Notes: generated from the letters alone by a model not told the origin. Numbered from the stretch's first letter, positions 11,830-29,810 are shown. The stretch: 64,000 nt of DNA from Torreya grandis (GCA_037957365.1 JARHVA010004089.1:917001-981000), one strand, 5' to 3'. Made by a program: numbers and translations.

Positions 11830-12837
11830 TGTTGGACCTCAAAGTTTAGCTAAGTGTTTTCATATTTTGGCATGGAACCAACATGATGTAAAAGGATTAT
11901 AGCATAGAGATACTAGGGTGCAAAACAAGACTAGTAAGTAGGACTATTTCATGGGATCAGTGAGGCGTGAAAGGATAGGGGCACAAAAGTACCAACACAA
12001 GAAGACCTAGTAAAAGAGGAGAATTAACCATGAGTAACCTGAGATCATAGGACTCAAAACAATAATTAAAGACTTGGGGAGCACATAGGAAGTGAGATAT
12101 CGTTAAGGATCAATTCTCAAGGGCCATCCAAACCTTATCCATCACAAGTTTTACACCGACCCATAAAGACTTAGACATATGGCAGCAAGGATCTAGCATA
12201 GAATGAGTATATAGGGGGCATAAATGCTTGGATCCTTAAGAAAAACTAATTAATAGACTGTCATGACTCCTAGTTCATAGAGAGTTCATTGGCCAATAAC
12301 TCATGTCATTTATGGTGTAACTACTTGGTCAGGGAAAAACAAGTATAAATACCCTATATGAAAGCATTCTAAAGTGACAGATTTTGGATAACATTTTGTT
12401 GAAGCACAATATAGAATTCTAAATATTATAATCAGTATTGATGTTCATGTTCCAATTAAGTTGATAAGATATGCATCTATGGTAGGTTTGCATTGGGCAC
12501 TTGTAGTTGTAACTTAATATGAGATCTATGCCAACTTTTATTTTTTATGAGTAACAAATTTTGAACTTCATGGCATTTATCTACATAATATTAGTTGTTG
12601 AGCTTAATGATATAAAGATCAAAATAGTGTATCTCTTTTTCTATGTAACTTCTAATCTAATATAAGTTTGAACCTAAATAATATGTTACTGCACAACATA
12701 ACCCATGGGAATCAGTCTCTAACTGCATGCTTCAAGTGAGCATGCAAGACCATAGTCTTGCATGAAAGGCTAGTAAGCTAGCACGTTGGGGATACACTTC
12801 ATCACCTAAAACATTATTAAAGAATAAAAACCCAACA
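11830..12837 (+). repeat. 3' LTR of A1 (1008 bp)
   Basis: Starts TGTTGGACC, ends CCCAACA, so it has 6-bp inverted termini and TG...CA ends. Aligns along its length with the A2 LTR (36845-37838). A TATAAATA box at 12344-12351 is preceded by CAGGGAAAAACAAG, conserved in A2, and marks the likely U3/R transition. Confidence 0.9.
12344..12351 (+). promoter_or_regulatory. TATA box of the A1 LTR promoter
   Basis: TATAAATA in the LTR centre with the same flanks as 37332-37339 in the other LTR. This is the expected promoter of the genomic RNA. Confidence 0.6.
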
Positions 12838-12901
12838 CACATCACCATCAAGACGTGTCATCATGAATAGTGACTATGAGTAGTGACTTCACATCCTAAC
12901 A
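12838..12901 (-). repeat. 3' LTR fragment of the copia-like element
   Basis: Shares catcaccatcaagac/c, catgaatagtgac and gtgacttcacatcctaaca with 15372-15462. Cut at its left edge by the A1 insertion. Confidence 0.8.
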
Positions 12902-12912
12902 TTCTCCCACTT
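12902..12912 (-). promoter_or_regulatory. Polypurine tract of the copia-like element
   Basis: Minus strand reads AAGTGGGAGAA directly before the LTR start TGTTAGGATG. Confidence 0.75.
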
Positions 12913-14483
12913 AAAGTTAATATACATAGACTTTTACCACACTTGAGTATTCTACAACCAACTACTCACCAATGCCTTCTGCTACCCTAACACAAACTTG
13001 GTAGAAGTTTTCTTGCACTACTAAAACTTCTCTACCTAGATTGGCTTTATCAACATCTGCTCATCTATAGTAGATTGTAGCACTAAAGTGACAAATCACT
13101 TCTCCACACCACATACCGATCCTCCAAAAGAATTCTACCATGAACTGCTCATAACTCCCACTGATTGGTAATATTTGGTCTAGTGCTCACCATGGAATTA
13201 CAAAGCTCTCCTGCTCCTGATGAATCTAATACACATGACATAACATGTCTTCTCTTCTTTTTGGATATTCCTGGGAAGACAACTCAAAATCTAAGAAGTG
13301 GGGTACTTCTTTTCTCTGTCATCCTTATGCATCTCCATATTTTGTTTGCTTCATCATACCACCTTTATTCCATATGTCCCTATTGATCCATCAAAAAAAT
13401 GATCATATTGGATCCTGTTTCCAACATGTCACAACATATAGGCTCCCATGAAGGTACTAAAATTCTTATACTACATGTGCAGAACCAACACCAACCCATA
13501 CAATGATTTCAATGCAAACCAGTAACTATTTGCCTCAACTCTTTTTTATTTATCTCTCCCTAAGATATATCACCATGTAGGAATCATGTGGCTCCAACTC
13601 CTTGAACAATAACTAGTGCACATAGCACTCTTGATAGTAGTGAATAAATAAGATGACATAAAATTCAAAACCAAACTTCTCCTTATAACCTTTAGCTATC
13701 ATCATGATACAAGTGGACCAATCATAGCTCTAGGGAAGTCATCATGCCACTCAATGCATCACTGCACCTACCAAGTTTTTAAGCCTCAAAAATGCATCTG
13801 AAATGCATCATGCTCTACCAAATGTTGCCAAAACACCAACTCATGTGCCTCTAGTGTTAGTCCATGCATAGATTTACCTAGCCAATCACCACAATCATAT
13901 ACACATCATTCCATCACCCTGAGTCCTATGGTTAACACCAACCTTGTCCTTCCAAGAACACTAGGTCTCACTTGTTCATCTACATCTATCTTCTTCATCC
14001 TTAACTACTTCAAAATAGGTACAGCTTCAGGTTTATCTGTACCTCCTTTGCATGTATTTTTGTCTTCACTACAACATCTCAGCTAACAACATGTGGTTAG
14101 TAGGAAACCACATCAAAACTCATTCTATCTATTTCCAAGAACCACAAGGTCATGCATTGTCTTCCACCTCCTCTAAAGGAATCCAATTTTCTCTTCAAGT
14201 TATAGAGTTGCTTCTCCAATAGGAACATTGTGTGACTATTGACTTGTCTGTTAAAGCTTTTCTAGATTTCTCTTCAACTCTCTTATGGGCTTCTCCTCAT
14301 CAACATGAAGAGATCAGGATCTTCACCAAGAGATCCTCCACCTTGCTCTATAGAGAGATACCTGCTAAAAAACAAAACCTCTTTTTTTCTTCTTTAATCT
14401 CCAAGTCTCTCCTCCTGTCATAGTAACTTCACTTTGCACACAATAAGCCAATAAAAGAAAACACTCACACATGGAGTTTTTCA
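12913..14483 (-). other. Internal region of the copia-like element, no recognisable genes
   Basis: About 1.6 kb. Short open frames on either strand show no gag, protease, integrase or RT motif. Either a deletion derivative or an element that never carried pol and used proteins from a related copia copy. Confidence 0.6.
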
Positions 14484-14500
14484 CCATGGCTCTAATACTA
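14484..14500 (-). promoter_or_regulatory. Primer-binding site, iMet-tRNA type
   Basis: Minus strand TAGTATTAGAGCCATGG, two bases after the LTR end. It fits the canonical TGGTATCAGAGCCATGG with two C/T or G/A changes. Confidence 0.8.
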
Positions 14501-14502
14501 GA

Positions 14503-15462
14503 TGTTAGGAATAAATTTCCTACAGTATAAGTAATTAAATTGGAAATAAACAAAATATAAAACATAAGACAAGAAAGAGACACATTACACATATATTACA
14601 TGGAAAACCCTTGCAAACAAGTAAGGGAAAAAACTATAGGCAAAATGGCAACTTCAAACTTTATATTATCTCAGCATCAAACTCTCTTTTACAATAGCTC
14701 CTCCATAACAACTCTTTTAGTTCTAACATACAAGCACTCAATGTTTCCACCTAAAGCATTCAAGTTGTGAACCAAGCTAAACTAGCCTACATGATCCAAC
14801 CTCTAATCATGCAATCCCAAGGCTTGCATGGATCCTCTAACATGATAAATTATAATGAGAGATATCATGCATATTTATGCATTTTACAACATGAGAGATA
14901 GAGGGGAGAGAGAATGAATAGTGGCACTAACAAATTATACCCACACATGATTGGGGTGTCATATGATCTCCATAATGGTGGTGGTGTTTTCTACATGTGC
15001 AAAACTCTTTAAAGGCATATTCACTTTAGACAAGAACATATGCCACCTCCATGTGGCTCCAAAAACATTGTCTCCCACACACATGTGAGGTCAATCTGCT
15101 ATAGTAGCTTTATTATCCTCATTCTCCATGTGACCATATGAGTCCAAAATATACTTGCAATCATCTTTTGACTATCTCCACACATGGGAATCATGGGGTC
15201 CCTTATAAATTTAACCCACACCAACCCTTTTGTATTTTGCACCATGTGCTTTAGTGGAGTGTTATGCCCCACTCCCATCACATTAATCAGATCACTCATG
15301 GGATACCCTCCATGGCCCCCTACCACATCACCAATCAACCACATAAATCACAACCCACATCACTAACAATCCACATCACCATCAAGCCATACCATCATGA
15401 ATAGTAACCATAAATAGTGCATGTAAATATTGATTCATGAATAGTGACTTCACATCCTAACA
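14503..15462 (-). repeat. 5' LTR of the copia-like element (960 bp)
   Basis: Plus strand runs from TGTTAGGAATA to CATCCTAACA, giving 7-bp inverted termini TGTTAGG/CCTAACA. The minus-strand start matches the fragment at 12901. Confidence 0.85.
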
Positions 15463-17242
15463 ACTATCATGAAGGAAAGAAATGAAAAAGGTGATAGAGT
15501 GATTTGCATTGAGAAACCTCACTAGTGATCACATTCTAGCACTCCAATGGCCCAACAGGTTAATATCACTACATGCAGTAAAGGATAGTCTCAGTCTACA
15601 TCTATTCCACCTATTAAGAAGATACAACTTGAAGATCTTCATGTAATGAAGTATTTTGATGCCCAACAATAGAAAGATGTCATCCAGGATACTATCACAT
15701 TAGTATGGGAGCTATAAGGGTAAATTTAGTTTCTTAAGGACCGAGAATCTACCCAATGTGTTGATCTAAAAAAGGTCATAAAAACTCAAAATGTGGTGTG
15801 AAATGATTTTCAATAACTTTGCAAGCATATGTTAGATGAAGATATTATCCCACAATTGAGTAATTAGCTTGAGAATCATGTACCAAGGCCAAATGATGAT
15901 TGAACTCATTTGTTTAGACCAATATAAGATCATTGATTGAATCATGCTTAGTGGCAAGATACTCCTATTCTTCCTAGCCCTCAAGAGGATAAGGAAATCC
16001 TGGTGAATATTGCCATTGACAGTTGGATGATCTAAGATATTTTGGTCAACACTAGCACTAAGGTTAATGTCCTCACAAAGGATGCATAGCATAAAATGGC
16101 TATCCAAGCATTAAAACCATCACCTCACATGTTGTTTATGTCTAATAAAACCCATGCTCTACCAATTGGTGTTCTTAAGAATGCAACTATCAATATCCTT
16201 AGGGTACCTTTCAAAGCTGATTTTGAAGTTCTCAAGTTGGTTGAAGCTAATGATTTCCTAAATTTATTGGGCTGACCTTGGTGCTATGAAAACAACATGG
16301 ACTTAAGCTTCAAAAATTACTATATCAATTTTGAAAATATTGATCAATGAGTTGTCATCATGTTGGATCAAACACATGGGCCACCATACGTAGAACTTGT
16401 TAATGTGGATCAAGATATTACCACATTTACAACATCATAGCAAAAGATGGTGAGCATCATGATCCTACTCTTGATAGCATCCTTCGATGGATGGACACAT
16501 AATCCCATTCTAAAATTACAATTAATGTTTGTAATTGTTGGGCCCATGGTAATTATGACCTCACTGGAAGAGTGTGCAGTGCCATTGGTAGTTGTGAGAG
16601 TATTCCACACTCGTATCATAGATGCCATAGATTTATTTGCCTTCTTACCAAAAAAGTTATATAAGGACTAGTTATGGTTATACCACTAGTGAGACTTGAT
16701 GAATCTCCTTAGTTTCATGGGTAAATGGAAGTTCGTGACTTTATCTAGCAACTCCAAACCTTTTATGACTTTAATGTTGATTGTATGCATTCATTGGTTC
16801 ACTTTTTTGATGACACAACCATAGAATGGTGGTGAACCCATAACGAGTGACTTCTTCATATGGATCAAGTATGTTATACTTTACATCACCAATTTCATCA
16901 TGATAATACATTTGGGGTACAATTAGCTATAACAAAGTTCAAGCACTTGAACCACACATAGAAGCTTGTGAAACCATGTGGAGGGTTGAAGATCCTTTTT
17001 ACCAAGATACTTATGGGTGCATGTTTTTTATATAATCTTATGTACTTGGGCAAGATCATGGTATGTTCATGAAGAATGACATTTGGGTACCTATTTCTAG
17101 CATCTATTGAAAAATAACATGATTTCAGCATTATCTTACTCATCTCCAAGGATGGATTTGTGCCTTACCCTCCAAGCCATGCACGAAGCAATTTTTGGTG
17201 ACCCTAGTCCTATTGAAGATCAACTATGATATATACATAATG
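15463..17242 (+). pseudogene. A2 left part: gag tail, protease and unassigned block
   Basis: Starts in the post-knuckle region of gag (ATGAAAAAGG at 15481, shared with A1 2589). The protease is at about 16000-16280; the active site reads LVNTSTKVNVLT, so the catalytic Asp and Gly are lost. It is followed by NKTHALPIGVLKNA, which matches A1 NKTHALLIGVLKNA. The conserved PQFHG, VHFFDDTT and LASIE pieces of the unassigned block follow (about 16710-17115). Many stops. It ends at the insertion site of the nested long-LTR element. Confidence 0.72.
17238..17242. repeat. Target-site duplication TAATG, left copy
   Basis: TAATG directly before the LTR start TGTAACAACC; identical to 29806-29810. A1 has a single TAATG at the homologous place (about 4344). 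Confidence 0.88.
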
Positions 17243-18968
17243 TGTAACAACCTCACTAGGGTCTAGCTAAAAATATGAGAATTTTTTTTCAATTAAACAC
17301 ATATACTATAAATAGATTACACCATGAGAATCTAAGTAGTGATCATAAAAAATACTCTAAGAGTGATAACTGTAAACAAGCACATGACATATAAAAATCA
17401 TTTATCACTATCAACATATGAAACACATCATAATACAAACATAGCAAGTAATTAGAAAAAGTCAGCCACTATTGGTATAATATACAGCCACTTCGATCAA
17501 TCCATAGTAATAGGTCATTACAATTATTCATGATAATGTTTCCAATAATAAATATAGTATAATACAATGTACATAAATAAGATACATGGCTCCCTAAAGC
17601 ATGAGATCCATGGACTCTCCAATATTTTTGGTAATCTTAAGTGTCATCTCAAAATTAGTAGTGATGTGGGGAGGGAGAGCATCATCTGAGCAATTTTCCA
17701 CACCAACCACAGACTAACGTTCCCCTACACTAATCCTATCAGGGAATGGCCCTCCCTTCATTAATGAGTATAAAGTGATGGTGCAAGAATCTACAGAGAC
17801 AAGCAAGTACCCATGTGTTGTATGATTTCTAAAACTAAACATGCAGTGTATCATAGAAAACCCATTTTATTACAAGACATCGCACAAACATGTAAATCAT
17901 ACTCATGAAATGACAATTTCTCACTAAACATACTTTGTCCAAATTCTTAAGAATAATAAATAATAATGATCTATAGATCAATCAAATTCATATGCACCAC
18001 TTGATCAGATTACCTTCATCTAGCATTACGATGCTAATAAGCCAGTGAAGTCTGTCTCACCCCTTACTCAGTATCAACAATGCGAGTTTGGTCAAACATA
18101 ATTTAACCATAAGATTCATATAATTTACATCCTATTATAAATCATATCCATAACATGTTAAACATAGGATTAATCAAAGCATACATTTATTTTGTCAAAC
18201 GTATGAATGAATCTTACATTATTATCTATCCCATACTAGAAATAATGACTACAATTTATACCACCTGGGTAAAATATACATTTAACTATAGATTCTAACT
18301 ACCAAAATTAGTTTCTAAACATATTACACCCTATGATAACCCATATTACCATAGTCTAGTATTCTAAGGCATAACTACTAGTTTTTCATAATCGGTTATA
18401 TAAAGTAATCTTAAATACATGAAAACATAAGCTTTTATTCAAGTAACTAGATATAAAAAAACAAATCTCAATTCACATAAACATAAAATAATCTATTCTA
18501 GAATTTGTTATACTTTCAAGGGTTATAGGCACGCATACATAAGGTCCTACTAAGTGTTATAAAACATGTTATTCAAAAAGATAACCAACTCGCATATATT
18601 TAGTCCATCAAACATATGATGAGTTATAGGTATATCAATCTTAATTTTCTACCACCTGGTTATGACATACATTTATATTTTTGTACTCTATCACATCCCA
18701 TAATATCATATCTCATTATATATGAGCACAACTACATAATTACACATAATCAAATTTATGAATTCAAGAATCAAATGACCCACAATCATAGAAAAGAATC
18801 AAGCAAGTACAGGATTATACCACCTAGGTATACCCTATATTTAAACTGCACACTACTATGACTTATAGATACACATCACTATGCACTATTATATGCTATG
18901 TATGTCTAAACACTTTTAAATTTTAATCTACTCACAATATATATCACTCACTAGTTTTCCTTACTATA

Positions 18969-18971
<3 letters not shown>

Positions 18972-19036
<65 letters not shown>
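18972..19036. repeat. (AT)n microsatellite
   Basis: About 65 bases of uninterrupted AT dinucleotides inside the 3' LTR, at the edge of the segment missing from the partner LTR. Confidence 0.95.
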
Positions 19037-19037
<1 letters not shown>

Positions 19038-21469
19038 CAATAATCTGTCATGTTATTTCCAAAGCTTTAGATAATTTTCAGCCAAGTTATATCATAATCC
19101 TTCATTTAAACAACTTAATTCCATTTCAATAAGTCTATTTTCATATGGTTATAGTCTCGGTCCCTTGGATACTCTATGACTCAATATAACCATCCATTTA
19201 ACTATAAGAATAGGCATATGACCGAATACACTTACATAAGTAATATTTTCATATGGCTACTTAACTCCATCTATAAGTATGTTTCCAACATAATATGTAC
19301 TATATATAAGCACACAAACAATGTACTATTTCAATGGTTACTTATATTTCTTAATCAAGAAGTCCATATGATTCAATAGTCATTACAATATATTGACAAT
19401 CTTTATAGGATAAGGGGTTCTGCATTGTGACTCTCCATATTTTTTACCCCTAGTTAAATATAATCAAAGCATATAAAAATCTAAACACAAGTTCTCAAGA
19501 CTACGTAGTTGTTATATCCACATTCACATATAAGTATTCAACAATATCCAATTTGCATGTCCAAAGTTCAAAGCCATCCATTGCCATAAATAATTAACAT
19601 GGTGTTTATTCTTCCATTTGATTGCACAAAATAATGTTTATTTTTAGAAGACAACTGAGACAAATTTATAAGATAAAAAGTTACTTGAAAGAATTTATCT
19701 AGAATTAGTTTGCTTGAATTCATGAAATGTTTTATAAAATCTCCAATTCTGTACCTAAATTTCATTTTGGTACCTTGATGTAGAATGGTTCATTATTGGC
19801 AGTCAATTGTTATAAATTTCCATTTGATCAGTTGTAGTTATGCAATATGATTTCACATGCTTTGTTACTTGCAAACTTTAGTATATAGTCCATTAAAATT
19901 TTCAACTATAAATAAATAAACTGAAATGTGTTTTCATTGGTGACTAGGAAATGCTTATAGGGAAAACAAAATAACTATTTTAATTGGGACCATTTACGTA
20001 AAAGAGTGTTTTTCATACAAATGGTTTCAAGCAGAGTGAATGCTTTAATCTTTACATATAGAAACTTTACTATTAAATTTGAAAAATTGTAATTGTACCT
20101 TACAAGTATGAAAGGCCAAGATTGCATTGTCTAGTGGAATCACCAAGATTGGTAGTTGTTGAATAGAGTTTTATTCTTTCTTCCTTCCATCTCCTAGAGA
20201 AGGAGGTTGACATCAACCATAGCATCAGAGGAGCCACGACAGGCAATGTTTATATTATAATGATTTATATTACCATAAATTGTTGTATCATTTATAATAT
20301 CATGTGGGTTGCTACCTACAGTGATTTATTTCACCAAATGCATTCTACATTAACTACCATACACAAAAACATCACATCACCTTATTATTTATATGATACT
20401 ATAATGTAGTTACATGTTTACTTTAAATATCTGAATAAATTTAGTGTAGTATTATAGATGACATAAATTTTAACTTTATATATTTGCAGTTTAAATATTC
20501 ATTTTAATACACTCAACATAATATAACTATTCAATTATCAGTATGCAGATCATCCATCTGTATAAATCACTCAACACGAGCGAACATTGTAATACTCAAA
20601 TCATTGGAGTATAAGTTTAATTCACTGCAGTCTAAAACCAATTTATTATAGCATAAAACTAAATTATTGTAATATAAACTAATTCATTGCACTCATATTA
20701 TGACTCACTATATTAAACTCTAAATGACTACACTCATATTATACTATACCTTCTACCTATTGACAAACATAATTCTAACCCAGTCTGGGTATAAGTCACT
20801 ATGTGTTATTTACAGCATTGTAGATACAAATCACCATACCTACAATCAATTTACTACACTAAATTATACATACTTCATCAAATAAATATAATATAAGTCA
20901 TTATTAAAGAAGTTAATATGTGTTGTATTCTTATATGGTAGATTAATTAGTCACAAATAAGATTTTTTAAGAATTATCATAGGATGTGTTTCCCTAACAT
21001 AAATCCATGATAAACTTGTTGACATGGAACAATATCGTGGAAGGATATAAATCTATATATTTATTCACATATAAGTTATCTTATTTAACTAGATAACCTT
21101 TCATGAGGTAACATTAAACTTGTTTAGATATAGTTACATATATATAAGTTTATATTCAACAAACTATATATATATATCAGTTTATATTTGTCTACAATCT
21201 ACTTACATATATATATATTCAACAACCTTATATATATACAAAATCATCATCAAAGTCATATTATATATACACCCTTTTTATGATAGAATAAGATCAAAAA
21301 CTTGTATAGTCAAAATTTGTTTAGCATTAGCTGCTACAGAAGAGTAATTGTAATAATTAGTATGTTTTTCTTAAGTGTTAAAATAAGTGTCTCTTCTTTT
21401 CATGGAATTGCACAATATGGGATTAAAACTGAAAACATATATCAGATCAAGGAGAATAAATTGCATTGG

Positions 21470-21560
21470 GGAGCAAAGAAAAGTGGGGACCTGGTGGTGA
21501 ATTTGTTTGCATTGATAACCCTTGTTCGAACCCCGTATCTTCCCATATCCTTCTTCTGAA
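21470..21560 (+). other. Possible tRNA-like / pol III B-box relic in LTR
   Basis: GTTCGAACCCC at 21524-21534 fits the T-arm or B-box consensus, about 35 bases after GTGGGGACCTGGTGGTGAA. The partner LTR has a decayed version (CACTCAAATCCC at about 28872-28883). Without a clear A box or tail it is only a candidate SINE head. Confidence 0.25.
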
Positions 21561-22463
21561 CTCCCCCTGTAAGAATATATTCTAAATTCCTTTTTCTTAA
21601 AGCTTTCCCTTTTATTATTATTATTTTCTAAGTTGCATTTCACTTCTTGTTTTAAGCTTGTTTTCCATAGCTTTATTCTTGATTTCTTATGATTTTATTT
21701 TATTTTTTTGTTTTTATTCCCACATGAGGGTTACGCTTTTCTTTAAATCTTGAGTTTCTCTCTTTTTATTTTATTCCATTTATTCCTTTTATTTCTTTTT
21801 ATTTTATATATTTTCTTTTTCTTTTTTTAATTGTCAGATGGTATTAATTAATTTTAACACTACTTTTAAAAATCAATATATTTAATATTTAAATTAGCAT
21901 CTTCTAATGCTAATCACACACTAACAACATTTAATGGACATAATCGCAAGTCACGCAAGACAATTTCCACATAACCATTAACTATAATAGCAACCATGTT
22001 AAAATAGCTAATGCAAACGACATCAAAACACATTATGGTAACCATTTATTATGCATCTAAAATACACTAGCTATTGTGGTGTTTTTAGGGTTCTAATCAT
22101 TTCTCTGTCATTCTTTGGCATCTCTATCTATGTCACCCTCTCCAACGATGCTCTCCCTCCATCATTGTCTAAAGGATGAGTTCTCCTATGTCAACCTCAC
22201 AATAAGCAGGTAGTTAGACCATAATAATGTGATAAACTTACATCATAAAATATAGTTGAAATAACAAACTAACATGTTTGTAATATAAACATATACACTA
22301 CAGCTAACTCATAGCAATGTAAATATGTAACCTAAGTAATATCCTACTATCTCATAACAACATATATCTCAAAGTTTAGTTAACATATCAAAATCAACTA
22401 TGTCAACTATAAATATCCATGGATAATCAATTAGTTTTTTTAGTGAGGAATTAGGATGTAACA

Positions 22464-22482
22464 TCCTTCCCCCTAAAGATAG
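22464..22482 (-). promoter_or_regulatory. Polypurine tract of the large element
   Basis: Minus strand CTTTAGGGGGAAGGA immediately before the LTR start TGTTACATCC. Confidence 0.78.
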
Positions 22483-22547
22483 TCATCATCTTGGATGACT
22501 CTTATTCCAACATAAGTTCTGAATTAAAAACATTATTCAAAAAATAA

Positions 22548-22832
22548 TTAACATGGTATAAAGTATAAAATTAAATAATAAATGTGGAAATTACCTATAG
22601 AACTCATCGTAGTTCTCCCAAATAGTACTATTCTCAGAGTATTAGTCTTACAAGACCATGCTCTATGATCTCTTCCTATTATGAAAATAAGGTTTGTGAG
22701 TGTCATTACTTTGATTAGTTCTATCATGACCACCTTAGGGTCCAAAACTGACAAGACAAATCTATAAGCTACATGACTGACCACTTCTAATACCATGAAG
22801 GGTCTCACATATCTCACTAAAAACTCACTCAC
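22548..22832 (-). pseudogene. Pol C-terminal (integrase tail) remnant
   Basis: 94 codons on the minus strand. Reads VRYVRPFMVLEVVSHVAYRF, closely fitting the GPF-[ED]-[IV]-L-x-x-[IV]-G-x-V-AY-[RQ]-L motif at the integrase C-terminus of gypsy pol, followed by a decayed Leu/Arg-rich tail. It lies just upstream of the polypurine tract, as the end of pol should. It suggests that the element came from an autonomous Ty3/gypsy by internal deletion. Confidence 0.58.
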
Positions 22833-24858
22833 TTTCTAAAAACACATGACATCATCATAAAATTCATAACAAATAGCTAGGGAGAGTTCCAAAAAACCTT
22901 CCAGTCCCATTTGCACATCTCTCTAACCTAAAGAATATATTTCTCATTCTAGGCAAAAGTATCGAGGGAGCCTGGTAAGAATGATGTAAATAAGTTAATA
23001 CTATCACTACTATGCATAGCTCCTGATAAGTATAACATGTCAATATTTTTGCTACTCTACAAAGCTCCAAACAAGTATGATGATGAATAGGAACTAGAAA
23101 TACTACATTTCCAATGTATACAAAATTAAGGAATAAACATTCCACAGTATATGGTGTATGGCCATACAACTGAATTTGATAAGTTCATCTATCAAATCCT
23201 AAATTCAATAATGCCATCTGTTAGATCCAAACTCAATAAATCTTGAGTTAATGTGAGGCTAAATAGGATCCACTCCTATCACTTATTACTCACATTCGTA
23301 ATTCATCACTCTTCCTTTAGGTCTCCATGAACTAATGATCTCCAAAATGGGCACAAAGTTTAATAAATCACAATTCTCTACTAATATATCATAGAAAGCA
23401 ATATTATATGCTAAATAATTAAAAATGTACCAATATACATACAATAAAAATCATAAAATCATTCTGTAATTATATTAATTTGCCACTAGCCAAACACAAC
23501 TAGGATCATATTTCACAACTTAACCTATAGTGTTATATTCATATTTAAGAGGAAAATAATGTTAAGATTAACATAACATACAAAATCCAAGGATCGCACC
23601 ATCCTTATAATCTTATAAAGAAAAAAAAGTGAGATAATGTCTCCCTACACGACTAGTACATAACAAGTTAAAAGGTTATTTCAACCCCTTAGATTGGCAA
23701 GATGTTCCACACATCTTAAAACCTACTCGCTTCTAGTGAAAGGTACAGAAATAACTCTTCAAAACAACATGATTTAAGTAATAAGATAAAAATATCAATC
23801 TAATCAAGGGTAAATAATAACATTATAATCAATTTATAATTCTTAATCTAGAACCAATATAAATTCAAGGTTTGCCACACCATGTGGTCTAAGTTTTCAT
23901 GATAGATAAAGTAGTGACTCTAAAAAGTCACAAGTGAAAAAGTAGAGAACTAACATCTCAAAAACAAAACTCTTAAATACCCTCAAATGGTAAAAAAATA
24001 AAACACCACAACTCAAGTTGCCAAATCACTACTCACTTACCAATCTTGTCTGAGTGGTATTATAATTCAAATCAACATTTTAGAAACAAGTTTCAACATC
24101 ATGAAAATAAGATTCCTCTCAGAGCTTATAATGATGTCAAGGATAGTGAGGGAGTGACAACTCACCTTTATGCCCACTATGAGAGATGACACTTCATCCT
24201 AATCTACATAAACATAAGGGTGCCAATCTAGAAACAAACTCTTAACACAAAGGAACTCTCAACCAAGACATCTACACTCTATTACAAGAAAATTCCCACC
24301 GTACTAGGTGGTACCAAACTAGAAATGGTCTTATAAGATTAGTGTAAATAAGACATAAAAACTAAAGCACATATACTTATGTGAGAAGCATCACATGATT
24401 TTTAAACACTCACAACATAAAACATAAATGATAGAGATGACTTGATTAACAAGTAAGGATGTAATCATTCTCGAGGTGTTTGATATAAATGATCAAATTA
24501 TGGTAGGGATCTCTTATTCACAACTCATGATCTATGATATGCACTAACCTACCTAAACCTCTTACACAACAAACAACACCATCAATACACTCGATAAACT
24601 AACCCTTTAAAAAATCTAAGGGAATATAATTGCTCCTAAGGCACACACTCAACGTTCCACACAATGTTTCATGAATGTCTCATATAATAGTCACCAAGCC
24701 ATATAAAAGCATCTACCAAGTCTCAAAACTCCAATCATGGTGTAACATGGTTCTGCACTAAGGCACTAGAACTCCAATATATTTCATGTCACTAGGTTCA
24801 CACTAGTGAACAAAAGGACACAAAAATATCAATGGACTCATTAGGTCCTAGAGTTAGA
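22833..24858 (-). other. Internal domain of the large element, otherwise non-coding
   Basis: About 2 kb with only short open frames. A 101-codon frame at 22864-23169 shows no motif I can name. No RT, RNase H, protease or gag is readable on either strand. Confidence 0.6.
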
Positions 24859-24876
24859 GCCACAACTTTGATACCA
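24859..24876 (-). promoter_or_regulatory. Primer-binding site, iMet-tRNA type
   Basis: Minus strand TGGTATCAAAGTTGTGGC, starting two bases after the LTR end (...GTTACA-TG-TGG). The first eight bases match the iMet-tRNA 3' end exactly, and the rest is decayed. Fixes the element on the minus strand. Confidence 0.82.
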
Positions 24877-24878
24877 CA

Positions 24879-29805
<4,927 letters not shown>

Positions 29806-29810
29806 TAATG
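29806..29810. repeat. Target-site duplication TAATG, right copy
   Basis: Follows the LTR end GTAACA and continues into A2 sequence; pairs with 17238-17242. Confidence 0.88.

Larger units (their letters stand above)
1..12837 (+). mobile_element. Ty3/gypsy LTR retrotransposon, family A copy 1 (A1), 5' end cut by window
   Basis: Order on the plus strand: partial 5' LTR, about 1 kb of leader, gag, protease, an unassigned block, RT, RNase H, integrase, a spacer with a TATA motif, a long third ORF, polypurine tract, 3' LTR. RT before integrase defines Ty3/gypsy. The 5' LTR (1-290) aligns with the last 290 bases of the 3' LTR. With a full left LTR the element would be about 13.5 kb, long for the superfamily; the excess is the third ORF. 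The right end abuts a copia-like LTR remnant at 12838, so A1 was inserted into that LTR; the expected target duplication is CACAT (12838-12842), but its partner lies outside the window. Decayed and non-functional. Confidence 0.88.
12838..15462 (-). mobile_element. Short copia-like LTR element, minus strand, left LTR truncated
   Basis: A non-autonomous element read from right to left: 5' LTR 15462-14503, primer site, 1.6-kb internal region, polypurine tract, then only the first 64 bases of the 3' LTR (12901-12838). A1 was inserted into the 3' LTR, which explains the cut. The primer site TAGTATTAGAGCCATGG is one or two changes from the iMet-type site usual in plant copia elements, and the tract AAGTGGGAGAA before TGTTAG is typical of copia. 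No gag or pol is readable. Intact length would be about 3.5 kb. The target duplication is expected to be ACTAT (15463-15467); the partner is outside the window. Confidence 0.78.
17243..22463 (-). repeat. 3' LTR (5221 bp) of the large element
   Basis: Plus-strand ends TGTAACAACC and GGATGTAACA. Aligns nearly throughout with 24879-29805, e.g. tctaaacacttttacatttt-type matches near 18905 and 26508, and tttcatggaattgcacaatatggg near 21396 and 28747. Carries about 620 bp (18965-19585), including an (AT)n tract, that the other LTR lacks. No convincing ORF. Confidence 0.88.

Noticed and set aside
17243..22463. Open frames of 60-90 codons across the AT-rich region (e.g. 18616, 19176, 21302)
   Set aside because: Not kept between the two LTR copies apart from shared non-coding sequence, and no domain motif.
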